The notes under the pieces: model-generated
Database searches by the model: none
Told to the model about the DNA's origin: nothing
Seen by the model: only the letters and a program-made list of their open reading frames with translations
Part shown: in pieces, positions 57,314-64,000 of the stretch
Layout of the letters: the number at the start of each line of letters is the position of its first letter
Numbering within the stretch: position 1 is the first letter of the stretch
DNA from: Heliocidaris erythrogramma
Lineage: Eukaryota; Echinodermata; Echinoidea; Camarodonta; Echinometridae
DNA length: 64,000 nt
Reading direction: 5' to 3'
Assembly (NCBI GenBank): GCA_025617745.1
Contig: CM046853.1
Span: 16,349,174 to 16,413,173, forward strand
Program-made: the position numbers and the translations under genes

Positions 57314-58930
57314 CTTCTGAAAATCCTTACTGGGTTCTTGACTGGTCCAGTAACTTGTTAGGAACACAGTTAACCCTTTCAGGACAGGAATTATTTTAGG
57401 GCTAAATTAATCTCATTTTGTTCTTCAAATTGGCAACATTCATATTTTTCTTTTAGTGCTACAGGGTTCTAATCAAATGTAATGTCAATTGTCTTTGAAA
57501 ACAATATGCATGTACATTTGTAGAATGTTATCAAGTTTGTCGAAAAGTTTAAAACATGGCCAATTTAGATTTTAAAAATGATTTTGAACCACTCAATGTG
57601 TTCCCAATTGAAGGATTTCAAAGCTTATTGTCGTTTGTAAAATTCCAAGCATCAAACTCAAGATGGTCATGCAACAAAAATGGACATACATGTAGTTTGT
57701 GCAGAATTTTTTGCTCTTTCTACTCATGCATCTGGTATATATATTTTAGAGCTCTGAATCAAAAGTTATTGAGCTGAACCACAAAATGTGTTAAATTGTC
57801 TCAAAAGTCCCCCTGGTTTCAAGTTGGTTTTAAAAGAAGCATAAAAAGTAAAGAAACCAAACAGTGAAGGTAAAAGCAAAATACATGTACAGTAAGAAAT
57901 AAGAAAGTTATGAATTTTTGAACTTGTAATCAAAAATAAATTGGCAACTACGGTAGGTGACGTATCAGGCGAGCTCCTCTTCCATTTGCCCTGGACTGAA
58001 AACTTTCAGTCCAGATGGTTCCTAACTACAGCACTATCAAGACAGGTAACATTTAAACCGTAAATTAAACAAGCTTTCATGCAATTGTCATAAATCTTTC
58101 ACAAGGTAGGTTGAAAATAATATGAATTGCAGATATTCGCTGATTTTAGTGTTAATTGATATTTTTTGTATAATCCGACAGCAAAATTGACAGGTTAATT
58201 TTTGTTAAGTGTCCGGACACACAATCCCCATCCTACTTAGCCTGGAAAAGGCTCTATGAAGAGTTAAAAAAAAAAAACCAACTAATGCTTCTCTATCATA
58301 ATAGAGCGTGGTGATTTTAATCCTCTTTCCAATAGAGTAGGGTTCAAACTTTCTTTAAAAAAGCGCCTGGAAAACTCAATTCCTCACTGGCCCACGTTAG
58401 TGACAGGTTCTTCAGCATAGAGTTTCCTCCTAAGGCAACTTTTAAAATACTTTTTAAAAAAGAAATAATTCCTTTAAAAATTGTAGTTTAGACTAAAAAA
58501 GGGGTTTTAGAAATTATCCAAAGCTCACCATGGAGCCTCTTGTATATATATGTATGCAGATTCAAATTGGCGGCTTTTTGGCGCATACGTACATGCATAC
58601 ACTGTCGGTGATGCAACTTAATCAAAACTATACAATGTGGTGCAGTAGTGGAAATGTCTGATGAAATCTCCATTGATGCTAAATGTCGAGGTCTCAACGT
58701 AGAAATTATGTGGACATTAACAAAAAAATAAGCTGTCACTTTTACTGTTGGATTTTATGAAACATGTATCAAGTTACACAAGATACTATCTGTGAAAGTT
58801 TACCATTCATACAATGTCAACAAAATGGAAGAATGTACATGTATTTTTATTCAGTTAATCAGGTTGGAAAAAGTAATTTCTGTTGATCACAGCAGCCCGT
58901 TTCTATAAATTGTGATGTTTACTTCTACAG
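57314..58930. other. Region upstream of the recognised MNS1 exons
   Basis: 57361-57600 is a dispersed repeat shared with 42251-42440. A GGACTGAAAACTTTCAGTCC palindrome lies at 57990-58011. The MNS1 start exon is expected in this region or further upstream, but was not identified. Confidence 0.4.
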
Positions 58931-59152
58931 ACGACCGTCCGAAGACAAAACCTGACACATGCGACCCAAGAGCGCATGATGGTGCAAGCTAGACACAAGG
59001 AAGACGCCAGGGAAGACCATCTGAAAAGATTAGCCAACGAGAAGGTCTTAGAAGCAAACATGGCCAGTGAAGAGAGGGTGGAGAATAAGAGATATATCAG
59101 GAGGCTCCAACAGGAGCAGCAGGAAAGAGAGATGTCAGAATCTATTTTAAAG
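58931..59152 (+). CDS. MNS1: MNS1 exon (first recognised)
   Basis: Acceptor ACTTCTACAG; 74 codons, TTVRRQNLTHATQERMMVQA onward to SESILK; donor GTAAGA. The internal ATG at 58976 could serve as a start, but the frame is open to the acceptor and conserved-looking, so upstream coding is preferred. Confidence 0.85.
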
Positions 59153-62100
59153 GTAAGATTATATGGTTGACAGTGACACAACTTCTGTTTGTAACCTGTG
59201 ATGTTAGTAATCATATGCAGGGACTAGATACAATATAACTTTCATAGTTAACCTATAAAGAAATCGTGCTACATTCAAGGAAATTGTGAATATTATATAC
59301 ATAGCTAGATTTAAAGATAAAGTTGAGGTCTGGTTATGCGATTACATTGTGAAAGAAACTGTCTGAAAGCAATTAAGAAAGGTTGATCATGTCTACATAA
59401 GAATTGGTGTATACTGTGAGGTTTTGGAATCTTCGAAGTGATAAGAAATTGACCCTGTCTCCCTAAAAAGCACATATATGCATTGTATACAGAAATGGGT
59501 ATATGGGACTTCTTGTCATATTTTAAATATGAGGGCATATGGAGTATTCCTTTTCAGGGGACATATTTGCTATGATGTTCTTCTGAACTGATAATAAAAG
59601 GATTGAGAAAGGTCACAAATTAAGTTTGACCATTCCCAAAACTCAGTTAACCTTCTCTTTAAAAAACTGAAGCAGAAGGTGAGCCCTTGGTCCTTGGATA
59701 TGAACTGATTAAACTTTTAATTTAAAAAAATTTTCTTTTCACTCAAGGCACAGCAAGACCGGATCCAGAGGGAGCAACAGATGGAGCAGGAGGAGCGCAT
59801 GTCAAACAGGCTCCAGCAGCTGAAGCTGGAGAGTCAGCGCAATGAGAAGGTTCGCCAACAGATCCGGGAGAACAGCCTGGAGCTAAGGGAGCTAGAGGCC
59901 AAGCTTAGGGCAGGATACATGAACAGAGAGAGGGCAGCACAAATAGCAGAGAAGGAGGCCAGCAAATATGAGAAGACGGTGAGCCAGAATACATGATTAT
60001 GTGCATTGCTATATTTATGGCATGACTGTCATGTTTGGATTGCTTTATAGAATGTAGATATTCACAAATTATGAACATTTGGGGGTATATATTGGCAGTA
60101 GTCATCAGGGACGGACTCTAATATGACCGTCAAACAAAATAACTTTGTTTTTACAGAAGCCTAAAGCAGTTTGAAAAAGGAGCGGCTTCAGTACAAGTCC
60201 TACGAGATAGTTCAGACCCTGTTGAATGTGTTAAAATCAACAACATTGGATTGTGGCTGTGAGGCAAGGCGCAGAGTATGCATAGAAATGGAAAACAATG
60301 ACAGGTTTTATCATTTGATTAGAGGGCATATATGATATTTCTCTCTCCCTCTCTGTGTGTGTGTGTGTGTGTGTGTGTGTCTGTGTGTGTCTGTCTCTAT
60401 CTCTCTCTCTTTTTCTCATTCAGAATGATAACATGTAGTTCTCATTGCGATACTTTCTTAACCCGTTGGCTACTGAACTCTCAAATTCACATAGGGTTAA
60501 TACAGGGTCCACCCGGTTCCCGTAGGCAATGGGTTAATATAAAATTTCAAAATATAATTTGGTCACACAGTGATGACAACATTCCAACAGTTTACACATT
60601 GCATTTCTATTCAAATCAGGCACGTGATGCAGAGATTGCTCGTCTCATGAAGGAGGAGTCAGCCCGTGCTGAATCCGAGGAACAGAATAAACTGGAGGAG
60701 CGATACCAGGAGGGTGTGCGCTACCAACAGGAGTTGGAGAAACAGCTGGAGGAGCAGGAGAAGAGGAAGCAGGAGGACTATGAAGAGTTCCTTAAAGAGA
60801 AGCTCATGATCGACGAGATTGTGAGGAAGATCCATGAAGAGGATGAGAGGTACAGATTACAAAATTTCTACTTTGTAATGGAATGCTCTTTATTGAGATC
60901 TTCATAATTGTAATGAATGCTGATTTAAGATACATAATCTCCTTTGATGCTATTTTCTTTCTTTTTTTTGGGGGGGGGGGTGGTGTGACAACAAAATTTA
61001 CATTCAAAGTATGAAGGAAATGACCATAGCTATCTAACACAAATACAGGGGACAAATTTGTTACAGACTTTATAATTTTTTCTTTAAATGCAATAAAAAA
61101 ATAAGGAAATATAAATTAGGCAAATTTCTCTTTAGACATACTAGACATTCCCCTCAACCCCTGAAAATTGCCATCAGGATTTTAAGAAGCATCAAGAGAT
61201 GATGATGGTTATTTCCCTGAATGTGTATCAATGCTCACATTATTATTCTGTTTTATGTAAGGACATGTAAAATTTTTAGAACAAATGTATGCCTTTGGAT
61301 ATGAATGCAGGTCATAAGTTAAATGTTAATCAAATTGACGTTCATGCTTAAATGAAAATAAATAATCCACCAAGTCTGATTTCATGGTCTTAACCCTTAC
61401 AGGGAAAGGGAGATATACCTAGAGAAGCAACAAGCCACCAAACGTTACATTGATGAGGATGCCACTGCCAGACAAAAATGGAAGGATCTGGAGCGACAGA
61501 AGATGGAGCAAGAGAACATGGAAATCCTCAAGTTTGCTACACTCCAACAGCAAAGGGAAGAGGAGAGAATGGAGAACAAACGAGTGCAGGAGGAGGCCAA
61601 GGCTTCAGTCCAACAGAGTGTAAGTTTGGATGTTCTGTGTATGGGGTCTGTCAAATGGGAAATAATTCAAATTCAAAGAACGAATACCGTTTTGTATTTA
61701 AACTAATTTCTGTACTTGTATAAATACTACCTGTCTATAAAGGTTTTTCATTGAAACTGCTGTCAAGTGAAAATAAAGATCACTTTTCCTTAAAAATTAT
61801 TTTGCTTCACTGAAATGGTCTGTATGCATGTTTGACTGTTACATATTCTGTGAGGAGTGACTTTCAATTTATCTTCCTCTTTTCTTCCACCCTGCAGCTC
61901 AGCGAGGACATTGCAAGGAAGCGTGCCATGGAAGAGGAGATGGAGCGGGTTAGGGAGGAGCTCTATCATGAGGAACAGGAGGAAGCGCAGCGCCAGAAGG
62001 AGAAGAAAGAGATTGAGAGACAGATCAGGCAGAGGCTGGAGCTTCAGAAGACCTACAAGGAGCAGCTCCGGCTGAAGAGAATGCGGAGGCAGGCTGAGCT

Positions 62101-62826
62101 GCAGGAGGAAGAAGAGTTCAAGCGCCAGGTAAAGTACATGTGAAAATACAAGCTGTTGTATGGAATTGTCATGCATTATGAGAGTCAGTTTCTTAAAAAA
62201 CAAAAGATGATCGTAAACATCCACTAAATTACTTCACTCACCGTTTCTTCTCTTTGAGATATAGATGGAAATTCATGTATATCATGTTTACATGCATAAA
62301 TTTCGAGCATTTTAAATTGATAAGTTAGCATAGTATAAAATTATTTCTCTCACAATTCCTTGGTTGGTACTTCAATCTCCAGTCAATTACATTATAGATG
62401 CCATAGGCAGTAAATGGACAAAATAAGATTCACTTACTGCTTGAACAGTATTGAAAGAGGTAAGCGTAATCAAATGGTTTATCTTATAGAATCACCTGTA
62501 TCAAATTTATTTGCCTTCCTACATTGATATTAATATGTGACCTTCTAATTGTATCCTTTCTTTAGATGCTGGCTAAGTTTGAGGAGGATGACCGCATTGA
62601 GCAAATGAATGCTCAGCGTCGTCGCATGAAGCAGCAGGAGCACAAGCGTCGTGTAGAGGAGCTTCTTCAAGCCCGTCGCGCCCAGTTTGCTGCCGACAAG
62701 GAACGTGAGAGAGATGAACGCGAGGAGGCAGAGAACCTGGAAAGGCTCCGTATGCAAATCATCGAGGAGGAGAGGCAGAGGCTCCTCAAGGAGCATGCAT
62801 CAAAGCTCCTGGGTTTCCTACCAAAG
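58931..62826 (+). CDS. MNS1: Meiosis-specific nuclear structural protein 1, six internal exons (gene incomplete)
   Basis: Exons 58931-59152, 59748-59978, 60620-60849, 61403-61619, 61898-62128 and 62566-62826 are joined by GT..AG introns in consistent phase, giving 464 residues (human protein about 495). The product is an almost continuous Glu/Arg/Gln-rich coiled coil. MNS1 is a microtubule inner protein of ciliary and sperm-flagellar doublets, linked to outer dynein arm docking. Diagnostic blocks: GYMNRERAAQIAEKEASKYE, MIDEIVRKIHEEDERR, QKWKDLERQKMEQENMEILK, LAKFEEDDRIEQMNAQRRRM and EEERQRLLKEHASKLLGFLP. The last donor after GFLPK leaves about 30 C-terminal residues in an exon beyond 64000. 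A short first exon with the start codon, phase 0, must lie upstream of 58931. Confidence 0.93.
59748..59978 (+). CDS. MNS1: MNS1 exon
   Basis: Acceptor CACTCAAG; 77 codons, AQQDRIQREQQMEQEERMSN through SKYEKT; donor GTGAGC. Contains the diagnostic AAQIAEKEA block. Confidence 0.92.
60340..60420. repeat. (TG)n and (TCTC)n microsatellite in an MNS1 intron
   Basis: TGTG run at about 60353-60392 followed by TCTCTC. No other signal. Confidence 0.9.
60620..60849 (+). CDS. MNS1: MNS1 exon
   Basis: Acceptor TTCAAATCAG; 76 codons plus 2 nt, ARDAEIARLMKEESARAESE through VRKIHEEDE and a split Arg; donor GTACAG. Confidence 0.92.
61403..61619 (+). CDS. MNS1: MNS1 exon
   Basis: Acceptor CCCTTACAG; completes Arg, then EREIYLEKQQATKRYIDEDA through EEAKASVQQS; donor GTAAGT. 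Confidence 0.92.
61898..62128 (+). CDS. MNS1: MNS1 exon
   Basis: Acceptor CACCCTGCAG; 77 codons, LSEDIARKRAMEEEMERVRE through EEEEFKRQ; donor GTAAAG. Confidence 0.92.
62566..62826 (+). CDS. MNS1: MNS1 exon (last in window)
   Basis: Acceptor TTTCTTTAG; 87 codons, MLAKFEEDDRIEQMNAQRRR through HASKLLGFLPK; donor GTAAGC. The following terminal exon is not in the window. Confidence 0.92.
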
Positions 62827-63001
62827 GTAAGCTGTGCTGTGTATTCTTTATGTTTTATCAACCATTACTGTCCAAATATAATATATTAATATTTTCAGAA
62901 AGGAATTGCTAACCCTTCGTCCTAATTAAGTGAACTTGCCTTTCAGAATCCCTGGAGGATTAGTTTGAGTGGACCTAAACCATTTGCAGGTTAAAGATAT
63001 A

Positions 63002-63769
63002 CAGTCAACCTCGCTTAAGTCGACGTCGCATGTGTCGAATAGTCGCTCAAGTCGATGAAAATAAAAAGTCCCAATTTATCCTCATAGACGTACGTGTGTT
63101 AATCCGTTGTACAAGTTGATTTTTGTAGGTCGAATACTCGCCTAAATCGATCAAATTCTCAGAACAATACCATGAAAAAACATTAAATTTACACCACACA
63201 AGTCAAACTATATGGCGTGTAAAATCAATCATTGTAGAAACTGCCACACGCAGATTTTGTTTACAAAAATTCCCTGACTTGCTGGCGTGATCTCCGCGTC
63301 CTCTCTCGCGCGCTCTCATGTGAAGGACAAAATGTCATGTGTTAGTCATGTTTGCACGGACGCCGTACGTGCATGCAGTGCATGCAGTTTTATTCCTTCA
63401 CGGCCATGTGCATAAGGGAAATAAGGGAGGATTTAATACATTGAAATTGATCACTGGGCATGTCTGGTTTTATTCCTTATTTTCCAACTTGTAACAGGAG
63501 TATACTGGGTACTTGAAAGGTACAGTACATGTATGTTCTTATTTTCTCGATGTCGACACAATATAAATCATGATACATTATGTGATGAGAACTCCCAATC
63601 GATCAAACCGCCTGGCCGCTGGCCACAGTGTGCACCGCGGCGTCCCCGTGTTATATATACATGTACACGCGTAAGTCCGATTTTCTTCGACTTCCACACA
63701 AGTCAAAAATCGCCTATGTCGACGCATTTCACTCAGTCCCGTCATCATCGACTTAGGCGAGGTTGACTG
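63002..63769. mobile_element. 768-bp pogo/Tigger-like MITE
   Basis: Ends CAGTCAACCTCGCTTAAGTC and GACTTAGGCGAGGTTGACTG, flanked by TA (63000-63001 and 63770-63771). Further copies of GTCGA/TCGAC phrases sit in the first and last 150 bp. No transposase. It lies in the intron before the unseen last MNS1 exon. Confidence 0.85.
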
Positions 63770-64000
63770 TACTTTGACATATGCTTTGACATATGCTTTG
63801 ACATTGGTGTTCCCTTTGTCACAGAAAATTTATCCTCTTTTTTTCCCCTGAAGTTCCCCACACTTGCTATGAGCACAAGTGTGTTTCTGCACTAGTGCAC
63901 TAGAGAGAACCCTGTTGGAGTCTAGGATTTTATTGTGGGGTGAGGGGGTGGGGTGGGGGTGCGGGTAGGGTTGTCAATAGAGATGTTACACATCTTCTAC
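63770..64000. other. Intronic end of window
   Basis: Begins with three copies of a 12-bp unit TTTGACATATGC next to the MITE, then ordinary sequence with a G-rich tract at 63936-63969. The last MNS1 exon is not here. Confidence 0.5.

Noticed and set aside
62942..62993. TTTCAG followed by AATCCCTGGAGG as the last MNS1 exon
   Set aside because: The translation does not resemble the MNS1 C-terminus and stops quickly; the terminal exon is more likely beyond the window.

Overview
This window looks like animal nuclear DNA, most likely from a marine invertebrate deuterostome such as an echinoderm. The genes have short exons with GT..AG introns, the intergenic DNA is AT-rich and full of microsatellites and nested transposons, and the repeat types (TTAA-flanked elements ending AGGGGTACTCCGGCC, CTCACCTGAG fold-backs, ACCCCCGCC elements, a Ty3/gypsy element, LINE remnants) are ones I associate with such genomes. 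The species assignment is inference. No bacterial features, CRISPR array or rRNA were seen.

Three host genes can be rebuilt exon by exon. (1) A two-exon galactose-3-O-sulfotransferase (GAL3ST) family gene on the + strand at 3620-5741. (2) A seven-exon PSMB4 gene (20S proteasome beta-7) on the - strand, from the start codon at 49524 to the stop at 31099, with introns loaded with transposons. (3) Six internal coding exons of MNS1 (a ciliary/flagellar coiled-coil protein) on the + strand at 58931-62826; its first and last coding exons were not found. A frameshifted fragment of a second, unrelated sulfotransferase family lies at 12132-12558 on the - strand.

The rest is mostly mobile DNA. From left to right: a ~165-bp tandem array rich in CCCATATGGG (515-1200); a LINE 3' fragment and a perfect 30-bp hairpin (2.1-2.7 kb); a TTAA-flanked MITE (5.9-6.5 kb); a degenerate LINE interrupted by two nested elements (7.7-11.7 kb); a long inverted-repeat structure enclosing a Crypton/KIAA1958-like N-terminal reading frame (13.76-16.6 kb); a complete Ty3/gypsy element with LTRs that read as identical and a 5-bp target duplication (16979-22294); a tandemly duplicated fold-back/MITE cluster (22.4-23.5 kb); an 8-bp-TSD element with internal repeats (24911-26042); small TIR elements; PSMB4 introns with a nested hairpin insertion, a partial exon duplication and a decayed Tc1 transposon; a 42-49 kb block with a CR1-like LINE fragment, a 633-bp near-perfect palindrome and a tandemly duplicated TA-flanked element, one unit of which has a 690-bp insertion with a visible empty site next door; and a 4.75-kb element (51744-56496) with tandem-repeat inverted arms and a 9-bp target duplication, inserted into another LINE copy.

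The genes show no shared pathway: Golgi sulfation, the proteasome core and ciliary structure are independent. The main interest of the window is the record of nested insertions and the unusual inverted-repeat structures.
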